NCBI RefSeq assembly: GCF_000003815.2
Contig: NC_049990.1
Coordinates: 10,315,995 to 10,379,994 of the forward strand
Source: Branchiostoma floridae
Taxonomy: Eukaryota; Chordata; Leptocardii; Amphioxiformes; Branchiostomatidae
Direction: 5' to 3'
DNA length: 64,000 nucleotides
Positions within the stretch are counted from its first letter, which is position 1; each line of letters begins with the position of its first letter. Positions 1-36,026 of the stretch are shown piece after piece. The translations under genes and the position numbers were made by a program. The notes under the pieces are model-generated. The model worked only from the letters and a program-made list of their open reading frames with translations, was not told the origin of the DNA and ran no database searches.

Positions 1-31
1 GACCAACTCGAATTGTTGTTTCACCTCACAG

Positions 32-3000
32 AGACTTGCAGATGCATACAGACACCTGACACAGTCGTATGAGAAGGTTGTCACCGTCATGCAGTCAGGC
101 AGGAGGCTGCTGGGAACGTACTTCCGAGTGGCTTTCTACGGCCAGGTACAGAACACTACTTTCTTTTACGATTGTACAGGTATACTGCTAGAAAAGACTA
201 CCATAGGATGTGTGCTTGCTGTAGTAGGCAAAGATTTAGGGATTGCAGCCTTGGCTTTCACAATGTACTAACAGACTCGGATGGTCAGATTCGGGAGGAT
301 AATTACATGTAGGTATGTATGACAGAAAAACTTCCTATTTGTTCTCTGACATTGTAAAGCACATTTCTCTAGTTTGGGTAGAATTTTGGAAAAGTTCTTC
401 TTAGTACCACCTTGGTAGAATAGATGACTTTAAGTGGTGTTTTGCACTTTGGAAAACATTATAGGTAAGTTGGAATTAAAGGTTCAGAATAAATCAAGAA
501 TGTGTTTTTGTCGGAAAAGTTCGTAGTGAATCTGACTGTATTTGATTATCGATTTCAAACTGTATGATGCTGTCTCATCCATTTTGATTCTTTTGGCAAA
601 TAGGCAAATTTTAAGCATTCTGACATGAAAACTTTGTTTTTCTCTCCCTCTTTGTAATGCAATGCTCCCTACCCCAGCAATGGCAGGAGTTTCTGGTAGG
701 TCCCAGCCCAAGCCTCAGCCAGAGTATGAGGAATAATGTGAGGACCTCACATTCTAAAGTTTTCTCGTCTGTTGTATCTTTAAAGTCTGGCACAGCCGTC
801 TTGTGCGAAGCCTGTTCTGAGCACTGCATGACGTCATGCATGTTTCGTGGTCCAGTCATGTTTGTAGCACTACAGCATGAAGATGTCTTGTAATGTTTCA
901 CTGCTGTCATATTTGGTTATCGTTACTTACTTTTGCTGTACCCTTGCAGGACTTTGACAGGACTAAGCTGTTGTATACAGTGTAGTATTGAGCGTTTGGG
1001 TTTTCTTTGCCTCCTTGTGCATTGGACAGATTACTAGTAATGTTGCGACCTATTTGCTAGTACATATACATAGTGGTATGGTGGCATATTGTCATTCTTG
1101 ACTTCTACAAAGTGAACACATTGGATGCTACCAGTGACAGATAAGTGTTAGAATCACAGTTTTCGAGGACACTATAGCTGTGGACAGACCCAAAAATCAC
1201 ACATTATAAACTTCTTGTTGGCCCATAGTTGCTGGATAGAGACACCTCAACAGCTATTGGCACAAGAAAAGGATCATGTTCATAAGTTCAACTAATCACC
1301 GACTAACTGTGCAACTGTTACAAAACAAGATATCAAGAGGATCAATGCTGTTACCATAGAGCAGTTCCTAATTTTACATTACCCCTTGACGTTATTTGAC
1401 TTTGTGGTATGAGGTAGTACTTTATATATGCATTGCCTGCAATCTACTGAAGCTTTGTAGTTTTTATACTGCAGCAATGCTGGTCTATTTGGCACAACAT
1501 TGACAGTGTGGAAGTGAGACATGTACTACTGTTTCCAGCTGATGTTAACAGTGTCACACAGCATTGACACCTATGACATTGCATTGACTTCTTTGCTCCT
1601 AGGTGCTCACTATCTGCTTGGGTCCTTTCATTTTTTTCTTCCACTGCCTACATGTATTGTGAAACACAAATATCTGGCTGATAGCTTGCAGTTTGCATTA
1701 GTATTGCTAGATGGCATAGCTGCATTGAGCATGAGCAACATTTACACAATATGTTCTTTCCACCACTCAGTAGAATTCTTTGTACTGCACTGAAAGCTTC
1801 ATTACTCTGTATTACAATGGTCCTCTCTTAGACAAAGTGTTATAATTTTTTTGTATTTAAGCAAGTTATTTGATAAGGTCATTGCTAGATCCTTTCAGAC
1901 AATATTGGAAGTAAGGAACATTGTAAATATACATGTATGGTTCAAGTTTCTAAGTTTGCAGTCAAATTCATGAAAGTTGCTCACTATACAGTTTTAAATT
2001 TAGCACTATATAGCTTTCATCATTTTAAAGCATAAGTGAAGATTGCATGGTCCTGTCCCAAATTGTTATTGATGTTAGCATTTGGTAAAATACATATGAC
2101 ATGTCTGACATATTGTTTATGTCTTACAAGAAGTTGTTCTCCATCTCAATAGGGGTTCTTTGAGGAGGAAGATGGCAGGGAGTACATCTACAAGGAGCCG
2201 AAGGTCACGTCTCTGTCTGAGATCAACCAGAGACTGGAGAGGCTGTACAGCGACAAGTTTGGGGTCGGCAATGTCAAGATGATTAAAGAATCTGGAAAGG
2301 TATGATACACAAACATCTCTGTGCCATCTGTTTATTTTATTCTGTCAATTAGGTTAAATGGTCACTGCAACCCATTTAGCTCAATCTTGTCACTGAAGAA
2401 TGGCTTGAGAAATGGCCAGTTCTTGTTGATAAGTGGGGTGGGTTCTTTAGCATACCAATTATGTGGCTTTCCTGAAACATTCAAACCTTTACTTGGAGCT
2501 TTATCATATGACTATACGCTCTGTTAGTGGTGTAGTACTAGCCAATTGGAGGTGAACTTTGTTATCAAGGGTATTCTAGCTTATTGGAGACTATATTGAG
2601 ACACCTTTAATGTTTGTAACGTCCAATGGACTACATGTACATTTACATTGACCACTGGTATTCTGTAGCTTGTCATCTACGTTATGACAAGTGGAAGATA
2701 TCCTAATGCTTACAGTTAGATGTCCTGTTTTCTGTACTCCACAGGTGAAGGCTAAGGACCTGGACCCAAAGTATGCCTACATCCAGGTCACGTACTGCGA
2801 GCCTTACTTTGATGAGAAGGAACTGGAGGACAGAAGAACAGACTTTGAGAAGAACAACTCCATCCGACGCTTTGTGTTTGAGACCCCCTTCACACAGAGT
2901 GGGAAAGCCCACGGTGCCTTAGACGAACAGCACAAGAGGAGAACCATTCTCACCAGTAAGGAAACTTTTAAAGATATACTGATGTTAGCTGAGACCTCTG

Positions 3001-6000
3001 AAAGTACTTTGAAAGTCTCTGTAAATGTCCTCGATCAATTTCTTAGTTTTCATCCCTTAGTGTTAAAGAAAGGTCATACTAGAATCTAGAATAGTTAAGT
3101 GAATGAGATAGATACACAGTGGAGTAGAAAGATGGTCTCTTATTTGTTCTAGTCTGACTATAAATTCCTTTTAAATGTGCTTTAGTTTGTCTAAATGCTG
3201 ACCTGCTTAAGATTATGCCCTCATCATTGATCTGGGAACATTGGGAACTTCTTTATGTAGATGTTGTTTGGGTCGCAGAATATGGTTGTTAAGGGCTGCA
3301 CATTTCCTACAAATTGGTGAAAATAAAGACAGTACAATATGTTACAATTTTAAGACCCTATATCTGACACAAAATAAAGCGCTTACCAACAATTTTTCAA
3401 TCAGTCCTATGATCATTATCAAGTTGAAATGACCGAAAGCCTAAGTCCCACATCCGGACTGGAAGTGTGACGTCAGCAAAGGGTCAAAGGTGCTTGGCAG
3501 TCGGTATCGGCCCCCGTCACGGTTGAGGGAAGGTTGGTGGGCTCTGATGTAAATGACCCCTTTTACTCCCCTGAGAAAGTAATCCTGTTTGAAATCAAGT
3601 ATCTTCACCTTACAGTACAATGTATATCTTACGGTGCCCTTTCTTTTTCCCCAGCCTCCCACTCGTTCCCGTATGTGAAGAAGGGAGTGCTAGTGGTGTA
3701 CCACAAGACCCAGGAGCTGAAGACAATACATGTCATTCTAATAATCTAAATGCCCTTTGTTTCCCCCAGCCTCCCACTCATTCCCGTATGTGAAGAAGCG
3801 AGTGCTGGTGGTGTACCACAAGGAGCTGAAGACAATACATGTCATTCTAATAATCTAAATGCCCTTTATTTCCCCAGCCTCCCACTCGTTCCCGTACGTG
3901 AAGAAGCGAGTGCTGGTGGTGTACCACAAGACCCAGGAGCTGAAGCCTGTGGAGGTGGCTGTGGATGAGATGCAGCAGAAGACTGCAGAGTTGCGGGAGT
4001 TGGTAACACGAGACCCGCCCGACATGAAGAAACTCCAGCTCAAACTGCAGGGGAGCGTCAGCGTGCAGGTCAGGAGATGTTCTTTTACCTTGATGGTTGT
4101 CTTACATGTATAGTAGATGTCTTACATGTATAGTAGATGTCTTACATGTATAGTAGATGTCTTACATGTATAGTAGATGTCTTACATGTATAGTAGATGT
4201 CTTACATGTATAGTAGATGTCTTACATGTATAGTAGATGTCTTACATGTATAGTAGATGTCTTACATGTATAGTAGATGTCTTACATGTATAGTAGATGT
4301 CTTACATGTATAGTAGATGTCTTACATGTATAGTAGATGTCTTACATGTATAGTAGATGTCTTACATGTTATAGTAGAGCCTTTAAGCCTGCGTCACAAT
4401 TCAAGCGAATGCCAGTCAAATTTTTAGATCGGTTGGGGATTGTCGAATTTTGAAATCCCTAGAGCATCGGTCATATTTTTTAATGAAAATTTTTCCCGTC
4501 CAAAATTTTACTGGCTGGTTGTCTCACTCCAAAAAGTTCAAGTTATTGTGTTTTCTGATTTTTTGCCCATTGGTGCTTGCCGACATGTCGGCCAATCTCA
4601 ATTCTTGATTTGTCACAGAGTTTTTAGGAAGATTTTGTGGTACCTTATTTGAGGATTTAAGAGAGTACATTTTACATGAAGATGTTGGCCTTGTTGATGT
4701 TTCATTTTAACTCCTGACTTTTGAGTTGTTGGTGCTTTTCGCAGGTAGTTCTTGTTTTGTCTCAGGTCACCTCAATTAAACTTCTATGTTGCACACACAG
4801 GTGAATGCTGGTCCTGTTGCATATGCCAGCACTTTCTTAGACACTGCCAACATTAAGAAGTACCAGAAGATACAGGTGGAGATGCTGAAAGAAGTTTTCA
4901 GGTACAACAAGACATATCAGTCTTCTAACAGCTGTAATTACTAGTTAGACTCCACAAGGACCATAACCAATAAAGATTGGCATACATGTACCAAATGGCT
5001 TCTTCTGAGTGCTAAAGGTTTAAGTGTAAATGGTGTTTCATTTAAATGTGCTTTGTGTGGAATTTTAGACGATTTACTCACAAATTAAAAGTTATTTCAG
5101 TTTTGGCAATACAAAACTGTACTTTAGAGGCAGAGCAATTGAGAACATGTTCCGAAAACTTCTCAATTTGGATTTATGTACAACTATGAGCCTGAGCATA
5201 CAGCTGAGGAAGATGTATTTGGTATTTTGGCATCACTTTGAGAGCAGAGCTTCATTACAGTAGAAGAATGATAGAATGCTCTAAACATACCTCCTGTTGG
5301 TGTTTGCAGGCAATTCATTTGTGTGTGTGGAGAGGCCCTGAGTCTGAATGCCCAGCTGATTAAGACTGACCAGTTCGAGTACCACGAGGGGCTGAAGAAC
5401 GACTACAAGAGCATGGTGGCCAGACTGGAGGATATCATGCATGAACAGGTGGGTGGGGAGGGGGGCGCACCACTGACATGTACCTAAGGTCATAGCAATT
5501 TAATTTCATGGTTCCTGGATTTTTAAAAGTAAAAATATAGCAATAGGACATCATAAAGCTAGTGGGTAGGGAGGAAAACTTGAATATGACTGTATTCACC
5601 CCATACAAATGAGTGCACCAAGGCACAAACTTGGTCTTCAGGCTTCATTATCATTATGTTTTTCCAGTTAAGGGTCTTTGGACTTGAGAACCAACAAGTT
5701 AAATTGGTGTGGCCTTATGGATACTTAGATCTCTTTCCATGAGTAAGGAGTGCGGCCCATTGGTCTAAAACAATGACTTTGAATCCAAGATGTTGCAGCT
5801 CATCTGACTTGTAAAGGCTTGAAATCCATGACACTGTGAGCTTTGGTCTACTGTTCTTAGCATTGATGAAAATAGCAGAGTCATATGTCCCTTTACATTG
5901 AACAATAAATGTATTTGATATGTATTGTCTCACTGAATTATTTGTACCATCACGTATACCCAAAATAACGTCTTAATAAAATCACGTGTCTGTAACTCTC

Positions 6001-6984
6001 ACGAGTTTACGTTCTGAAGTGGTTGGTAATCAGTATTGATCCTGAAGAGGGCGACAGTGTTCATTGAAAATTTGATCCATGTATACCTTTGTGTTAGAAG
6101 AATGTGCAGCATTGTACTATGATTACCACCAACAAATGAGATTTCATGATAATTTGTTTGTACCAATGGCAATTGTTATCTGAAAAAGATACATCAATGT
6201 ATGAAGTTAAAATGTGTATGATAAATTCATTGAAAAATACTATTGAAATACCATTATTACCTCCATGACACTTTTCATGGAACTGAAACACCATCAGCTG
6301 TATGGTGGCACTTTTCATGGTACTGAAACACAATCAGCTGTATGGTGACACTTTTCATGTTACTGAAACACCATCAGCTGTATGATGGCACTTTTCATGG
6401 TACTGAAACACCATCAGCTGTATGGTGGCACTTTTCATGGTACTGAAACACCTTCAGCTGTATGGCTGAAACACCATCAGCTGTATGGTGGCACTTTTCA
6501 TGGTACTGAAACACCATCAGCTGTATGGTGGCACTTTTCATGGTACTGAAACACCTTCAGCTGTATGGCTGAAACACCATCAGCTGTATGGTGGCACTTT
6601 TCATAGTACTGAAACACCATCAGTTGTATGGTGGCACTTTTCATGGTACTGAAACACCTTCAGCTGTATGGCTGAAACACCGTCAGCTGTATGGTGGCAG
6701 TTTTCATTGTACTGAAGCACATCAGCTGTATGGTTCAATGGCAAGCAAATTTTGCTTTGAATACATTTTTTTGTTTAAGCCTCATTATATATGTACATTG
6801 TAAGCATGATACGCCGAACATATACCTAACATATATATTTGTGATGTATCTGTAGCTGCTGCCCAAGGACCCAGACAGTGTTTCTACTGTTAGCCGGTCA
6901 TCTCTGCACGTGTTCTCTGCCATCAGTGGAACTCCAACCTCCACCTCCCTGGCCGGGATCTCCAGTGGAGCCTCCACCGTGTAG
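32..6984 (+). CDS. DOCK9/10/11: DOCK9/10/11-type (zizimin) guanine nucleotide exchange factor, C-terminal DHR-2 part, spliced
   Basis: Exons, all with GT donors and consistent phase: 32-145, 2153-2299, 2745-2955, 3878-4068, 4801-4901, 5310-5448 and 6856-6984 (stop 6982-6984), 343 residues in view. The 5' part of the gene lies left of the window. The translation follows the DHR-2 catalytic domain: [17 protein letters not shown], then [57 protein letters not shown], and the family tail [17 protein letters not shown]-2 of the DOCK-D group loads GTP on Cdc42 (and Rac for some members) to drive actin remodelling at membranes. The last residues, ...GASTV, fit a class I PDZ ligand. Invertebrates usually have one zizimin ortholog for the vertebrate DOCK9/10/11 trio, so I cannot choose a single paralog. 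The exon at 3878 has two truncated tandem copies upstream of it. Confidence 0.93.
146..2152. other. DOCK intron, about 2.0 kb
   Basis: Intron between the exons ending at 145 and starting at 2153, AT-rich. The overlapping frames near 611-910 on both strands show no family similarity. The one distinct site is a 16-bp perfect palindrome around a CRE at 825-840. No repeat was recognised. Confidence 0.7.
825..840. promoter_or_regulatory. Palindromic CRE (TGCATGACGTCATGCA)
   Basis: A perfect 16-bp palindrome centred on TGACGTCA, the full CREB/ATF site, within the first visible DOCK intron. It is a possible intronic enhancer element; the function is inferred from the motif only. Confidence 0.4.
3640..3877 (+). 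repeat. Two extra tandem copies of the 5' half of a DOCK exon, with splice acceptors
   Basis: The start of the real exon at 3878 is preceded by two copies beginning at 3655 and 3770. Each carries its own polypyrimidine tract and AG, and each encodes the SHSFPYVKK motif. Each copy stops matching after the codons for ELK and continues into a shared intronic stretch (acaatacatgtcattc...) that leads to the next acceptor. Copy 2 lacks two codons (TQ). Neither copy has a good donor, and reading through copy 1 reaches an in-frame TAA at 3747. They are therefore duplicated exon fragments that may act as decoy acceptors, not complete mutually exclusive exons. Confidence 0.85.
4099..4378. repeat. 20-bp minisatellite, 13 perfect copies plus one imperfect
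   Basis: The unit CTTACATGTATAGTAGATGT repeats without any difference from 4101 to 4360, followed by one imperfect copy. The array starts about 30 bp after the donor of the exon ending at 4068. Perfect identity suggests recent expansion. Confidence 0.97.
6264..6740. repeat. 40-bp minisatellite in the last DOCK intron
   Basis: About eleven units of roughly 40 bp built on 'cttttcatggtactgaaaca' plus 'ccatcagctgtatggtgg', with some short units of about 24 bp starting 'gctgaaacacc'. Copies differ by point changes. A short open frame through the array is a repeat artefact. Confidence 0.92.
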
Positions 6985-9900
6985 AGAGAATGCATGGCAG
7001 AGAAATTACATATCCTTAAAGCTATCTTCAAGTTAGAGGTGCCATGGTGTAAAAGAGCACCTATCCCCATACTCTGTCTTCTTCAGTCCTATGTTATGGG
7101 TAGGTTAATACCAGAGCCAGTTAACACATATCCACATGCTTAGAGAGAAAGCTTGTCACTGAGAGAATGAGAAACTTGATGAGTGTGTATTCTATAATGT
7201 ACATAGGTAAGGGGAGGGGGGCAGGCACCCTATGTTTGGATAAAGGCTGCCAATATGTAATTATGCACAAAGAAATGTATCTAACGGTGCTACCAGCGAT
7301 ATAGTAGATCTTGTTAAGTTTGCTTTCAATGGAATTGAGTTTTGTCACTCTAGAAAATTGTGCTGTTGAATTCTGTCTTCTTTTTGTCATTGCCTTTTCA
7401 AGCAATGACATTGAGTTTGCTTCACTGTGTTAGGTTGCTGGTTTATGATTGACAAGAGATGTTTGATGAGGTCAATACTCTTGAGCCTTGCAATGCCTCG
7501 ACACGTGTTTACAGCAAATAGATAGCTTTTTAAATGTAATTAAAAGTGTTTACTATTACAGCTGGACATATTCCTTTGGAACATGGCATATTTTGGAACA
7601 GTACAAATCATCTAGTTCTGTTACAGTTGCAGGTAGTACTGCACATAAGTCTAAGCCTGCATGTCTTCAGAAGAATGCAACTTGTAAATTCTCCACACAG
7701 ACAATGGTGAGATAATGTGCAGGGAATTTCACCACAACAAAATAGACTGTGACAGAAATCAAGACTGTGCTGTTAATAGTAACAGTGTTCTCTGGATACT
7801 GTTTTTGCATGCTGGCATGTTTTTTGTTCCAAAGACTGTCCCAAATTCATATCCAAGGTTATATCCATTCTACACATAATTTTGATAATTCTCAACAGAG
7901 CTAGATGTAACAACAAGATTTGTGACACCTCTTTGACTCCTTACTCTGTCCAGCATTTTATTTTACAATTACAATTATGTCATGTTCCAAAGACATGGGA
8001 ACAAAGTTAAGGCAGTATCACAGGCAGTGTACATACTGTTTATGGTGACCTCTAACCAGGCAATGATGAACATGGATGCAGAGGAGTAACAGGGTTACAC
8101 ACATGATAGTAACAATTTTTGTGCAAGGAGTTTAGCACGTTTACAAATTGAGCTATGATAGCATAGAATCTTTCAGATGTAAGATTGTAACTATGTGTAT
8201 TAGCATTTAAACTAGATAAAACAGCAACTTTACTTCAGGCAATTTCTTTTTATATAGCATTAAATATTGGCAATTTTGAGTTAAATTCTACAAATCTATC
8301 TAATACATGTATACAAGACTGTTGTTTAAATGAGGCTCCCCTAGACTGGTAAGGGTACTCATAGAGAACTTAGGTATGCTTAGTGCCTAAAGGTATATGT
8401 GAAAAGTTAGTCTTTTATTATAAGATATTTGGTGCTGCTAGCAATGGAAGGACATTGATGGTGTAACATACATGTACATGTACCTGACTGTAAGGGACAT
8501 TTGCTCACAAGCAGCCAACAGTGAATATTTTTGATATTGAAAAACAGGAGGTGGTCGTTAGCAATTGCTGAGGCTGTACTGTTACAGATTTGTTGTTTTT
8601 TTCTTATTCAGTAGTCATATCATGAAATGATCACAAACTTGTTTTCTTTCAAATTTTGTTGCAGTGTAGGCTTTGGTGTGTACAGAAATTTATATATACA
8701 TGTATTGGATAAAAACCTCACACATCTGAATGTCATCAACACCAGAATATTAAAGAAAAACTTTGGAGGGAAAATGGTTCTTATTGACATGGCAAACAAG
8801 ATGATGATGATGAAAATGGTGGATGATTATGCAAATACAGATGTGTTGTTGCACTTATTGTTTTGAAAGATTTGTTGGAATAACCTTAATTAGGCTGTAA
8901 TTTTCACCTTTTGCTTTTGTGTATATTTACACACATGTTAAACCTAGATAAACTACAATTGTGTATCATAGGATTTTCAAGGGGAAAGGAATGCAACTAA
9001 ATGTGTCAAATTGTCGTATAAGGACATAAGGTATCAGAGAACATCGATTTCTGGTACTGCACTTTAGCCCTATTGATATGTAGCATCTAAAGATTAGTTA
9101 AATCAAGTCTTATTTGTATAACTGCTTATTGTATATACTTTGGTGGCTTTGATTTCTTTGATTGGCTCAAAAAATATGATTGGGTTATATCCTTATGTAC
9201 TTGTCTTTTTCACCAAAGAAATTAAGCCAATTTTTAATTGTAAATATATGTATAGTTTCAAAATCATCTATTTGTATTATTGTGAGGACTTTGTGACCAC
9301 TTTTTTTTGTCGGTGTTCCACATGATACCTTATTGTACCCATATTTAGTTTTTTTTTTTAGATATTTTCACTTTAGATTATAACTTTTGTGTTACTGAGC
9401 ATTTCAAGTTTACCAGGACGTTAAGTTTAAGCTTTGATATATTTTGATGCGTTTTTTTGCAACTTGGTGTGAATTGGTCTGATATTGCTTTGCTTCTGTT
9501 TAAGTGAATGCACCATTCTGTTAGGTAAACGTTTCATCCAAAATGTTCGTAGTAATATGACGCAAATGCGGTGAAAGCATCATATTACTCAAATTGTTTA
9601 TTCCAATATGTCAGGACAATATTAGCCACAGTCAGAATTCTGTAGAGTGAAAGAGAGAAACATATTGTGTTGCTTTTTTGCTTCGTTCCAGTTGTACATT
9701 CTTCTGAGCTTTTGATTTTTCAGTTTATACCAAGGTTTTGTTGCACTTTTACTACTACATGATATACAAATTTCTTACCAATAATACTACTCCATGTGAA
9801 TTATATCTGATGCCGCAAAGGTACTAGGATTTTTAGTACATTGACAAGTTGCTCCTGTATGTATACAGTACAGGAATAACAAATTTCAGTGCAGTATTTC

Positions 9901-10454
9901 AGTCTGAGGGGCACAAAAGGTACCATAATTTTACAGGTAGAAGACAGAAAAGGTCCTTGGGTATATGGTGATCATGGGAATAAAGGTATCCCCACTATAG
10001 CTTCAGTCTTGTTGCATTTTTTCTTACTCTGAATAGTTTTTAAATACTAAATTACCTTTAATGATTAGGAACATGTCTCTAAATACAATGCATGAAGTTA
10101 TTCATGTTGGAATATCATTTTTGGTTGCCAATGAAACAAATTACCAGTACTATGAACACTTCTGTGTACTTGAAGCAAAATGAAAAGATGCTAGAAAATT
10201 ATATAAACCATAGCCTTATACAAAATTTAAAACAAACTTGAATACAAAATATCCGGTGTAATGGTAATAGTCAAAGAAAAAATGTTACTCAAATAAGAAT
10301 TAAACATCTAATCACATTGGAAGACTGATAGGTCTTTGTTCAATTGTCACATCTCTTATAGTGATAAGTAATGAGGTGAGGTGAATGCACTTTATAAAGT
10401 ATCAATTAGTACATTTTGTATATCAGATAATTACATTTCAGTCCAATTATAAGT
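6985..10454. other. DOCK 3' UTR and convergent intergenic region
   Basis: No coding signal or recognised repeat follows the DOCK stop. The first plain AATAAA on the plus strand is at 9979-9984, so the 3' UTR may be about 3 kb. On the minus strand a possible ATTAAA signal for ABCC4 lies at plus 10057-10062. The two transcripts would then end tail-to-tail within about 100 bp. UTR limits are inferred from these hexamers only. Confidence 0.45.
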
Positions 10455-33698
<23,244 letters not shown>

Positions 33699-33900
33699 CG
33701 TGATGAGTCCGAGCGTCTTGTGGCGTCCCAGTAAACTTTTCACCTCAACTGTTTTACTTCGGAGGGAGGGTTTATTTGTTTAGTTACAGTTTGTGTTTCC
33801 ATTAGCAGGTGATATCACGTGAGTGATCCACAGAACGAGGAGGCGTGGAAGGATATATGTGACGTCACATACGATGAGTTAGCTACAAAACCTCGCGTCA
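33699..33900 (-). promoter_or_regulatory. ABCC4 upstream region with CRE and E-box
   Basis: Upstream of the ATG at 33698 are a full CRE, TGACGTCA at 33860-33867, inside ATGTGACGTCACAT (12 of 14 bases symmetric), and an E-box CACGTG at about 33816-33821. There is no clear TATA box at a fixed distance, and the transcription start is not determined. MRP4 exports cAMP, so CREB control would be a plausible feedback loop, but this is inference. Confidence 0.45.
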
Positions 33901-35467
33901 ATTTGATTGCATTAAGGATAGATATTTTAGGAATTTTGCGTCAAAACGGCAAATATGCTGAATTAAAAACACTCACTTGAAGTTAACATTTGCGACTTGT
34001 TTTAAACACAATTTGTGTCATTTTCAACGTTCCCACTGATCGTTGGTAAACAAAGTACATGTGTAATGATTAACAGTAACAGTAATACATTACATACAAG
34101 CAGATGCCTATGGTAATTTTCATGCCAACCGGTTAACCAACCAGCCAACCAACCCCAGTTTTATTCAACAACCAACTCCAGTCAACAACCATATTTCCTT
34201 GGTCCCTTGAGTGGTTGTTGAATACAGGTTTGACTGTAAAAGCAAACCGTCCGAAGTCCCCTATGGCTAGTTTTCTAATCTCCAAGCAGATTCCCGGATA
34301 GGCGGCAGACCTCCTCTTACCGGCTATACTCCTTGGCCGGCGTTGATACTAACTTATATGCCACTGGGAATCTACGGAAAACTCCCCGTTCATACATGTG
34401 TATTTCAAGACGTTCTCACGACATATAGCAAAGTCGCATCCATAAGCTGTAAATATAAGTGCATTGTAATAAGGTCACGATATTTAACTTATGACGTAGC
34501 CATACAATGAGCAAAAATAAGGGTATTTTTTCAATGATCGTTTTATTGAAATAAAGGTTTGACATTAGCTTGTTGTAAAACAAAAACTTGAGTCCAGGAA
34601 AGGAAAACATTCAAATTTCAAAACTAACGTACGCAGCCTCGGTGCAGACTACCTAAAATGAAATAAGCCACATAACTAACAAGCGTTCTATACTTCTAAG
34701 ACCTCAGACTTCCATGAGATGAGTTTTTTTTTTTAAATTTCTTGCTTTATCTTGTGTCAGTAGTTAATGTTATGTAAATAAAGCTTCATCCTGGTCAACT
34801 CAAAGGTGAACTTTTTTATCATTCAGTCTTGTAGTTGTACATTGTGTAAAACGTGTTGAATGTTGGATTTTTCAGGAAGACACTAGAATACACAGTCATA
34901 ATTACTGTGGGAAGCTGAAACGAAGAACTTAATTGCACGATGATCGTACATGGTACAATGTATTGCAATAAAGCTTATCATCCTAATTTCTACAACAACA
35001 CAATTCCAGAATATAGACATAGAATAAAACTTTAACCCATGACCCAAACAAAAACCACAAAAGTAAGCAACACAGCAAACAGCTAGAGGGGGGGGGGCAA
35101 ATTTACACCACTAAACCTTTATGGCAACGGGTATTTGCCACCAAGACATCATGACCACAGGACATTCAGCGCTGAAGATATTTAAAGATTTCCTACTACA
35201 GTACCAAGGTCAATCAACAGGTGTTCAAAATTGACCTTCACCATCCAAATCACCCCACCTACCCACCTGCTAAATACTATCGCAATCCATTCAGCGGATC
35301 TTGAGACATACCCCCAAACATCTTTTAGACTAAACAGCTCCATTTTTCATGGAGGTAACAATACTATCAGCAATATCAGTTTGAAGTTTAGTTGTAAGCT
35401 CATCCGTGCTGGTAGAAGTAATTCTGGAACAATCTTAACTGTAATTTCCAACTTGCAGGATTTCTGT

Positions 35468-35632
35468 AGGTATGCTGGTGTGACTTCCTATGTTAACCAA
35501 CGAAGAACTCAGCACAATTGTAGTATCGGTGGAGGAAGTCGCAGGCACTCTACAAGCACTTCATTCTAACAAGGTCCTCGGTCCTGAGTTCTTCGTTGGG
35601 AAACATAGGAAACACCATGCCAGCATACCGCT
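35468..35632. mobile_element. Foldback/MITE-like element
   Basis: The arms 'tatgctggtgtgacttccta' plus 'tgttaaccaacgaagaactc' and their inverse 'gagttcttcgttgggaaaca' plus 'taggaaacaccatgccagca' are about 43 bp with few mismatches, separated by about 75 bp. No target duplication was identified. Confidence 0.7.
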
Positions 35633-35866
35633 GCCTGTGCCCCACATGTAACACGACTAAAGGCTTGGGTGTTTCTTGAAGTTGGAACCGGCAGTTGAGT
35701 TGAGATTGGAGTCCCACGTCTTCGTCTTACTTTACTGGAGAAGAAAACATAGAGGATCCAAAGTTATTAACATACTGATGTTCATTATCATCTGTGCTGC
35801 TTTACGCAAGAGTCATAATGGATGAGTGTATAGGATGGGACATAGAGAGAGAAAGACAGAGACAGG

Positions 35867-35872
<6 letters not shown>

Positions 35873-35906
<34 letters not shown>
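35873..35906. repeat. (GA)n microsatellite
   Basis: An uninterrupted GA run. The open frames on both strands through it (poly-RE and SLSLS) are artefacts. Confidence 0.97.
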
Positions 35907-35907
<1 letters not shown>

Positions 35908-36026
35908 AGGGGGGGGGTAAAGAGGGAGAGACCTGAAGACGATCAGCTTCTAGATCTATTGAATTATATCCTTGCACGCACAGTTCCAGCCATACGCAGA
36001 GCAATAGCTTAAATCAGAACCCATGT

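Larger units (their letters stand above)
33901..36026. other. Intergenic region between ABCC4 and the TCTP-like gene
   Basis: It holds a short inverted repeat near 34155-34230 (arms around 'caacaacca'/'tggttgttg'), an inverted-repeat element at 35468-35632, and a GA microsatellite at 35873-35906. The 33-bp stretch 35234-35266 is identical to 36526-36558. No gene was recognised. Confidence 0.6.

Noticed and set aside
611..910. Overlapping 78-99 codon frames on both strands
   Set aside because: No family similarity, no splice signals that join them to DOCK, and the text lies within an intron.
3655..3749. Alternative full DOCK exons encoding SHSFPYVKK
   Set aside because: Copies 1 and 2 have acceptors but no good donor, and copy 1 runs into a stop, so they are not complete alternative exons.
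33699..33743. Upstream start for ABCC4 in the same frame
   Set aside because: The apparent start at 33743 is GTG, not ATG; the first in-frame ATG is at 33698 and fits the family.
35794..36012. Frames rich in RERERE or SLSLSL
   Set aside because: Translations of the GA microsatellite.
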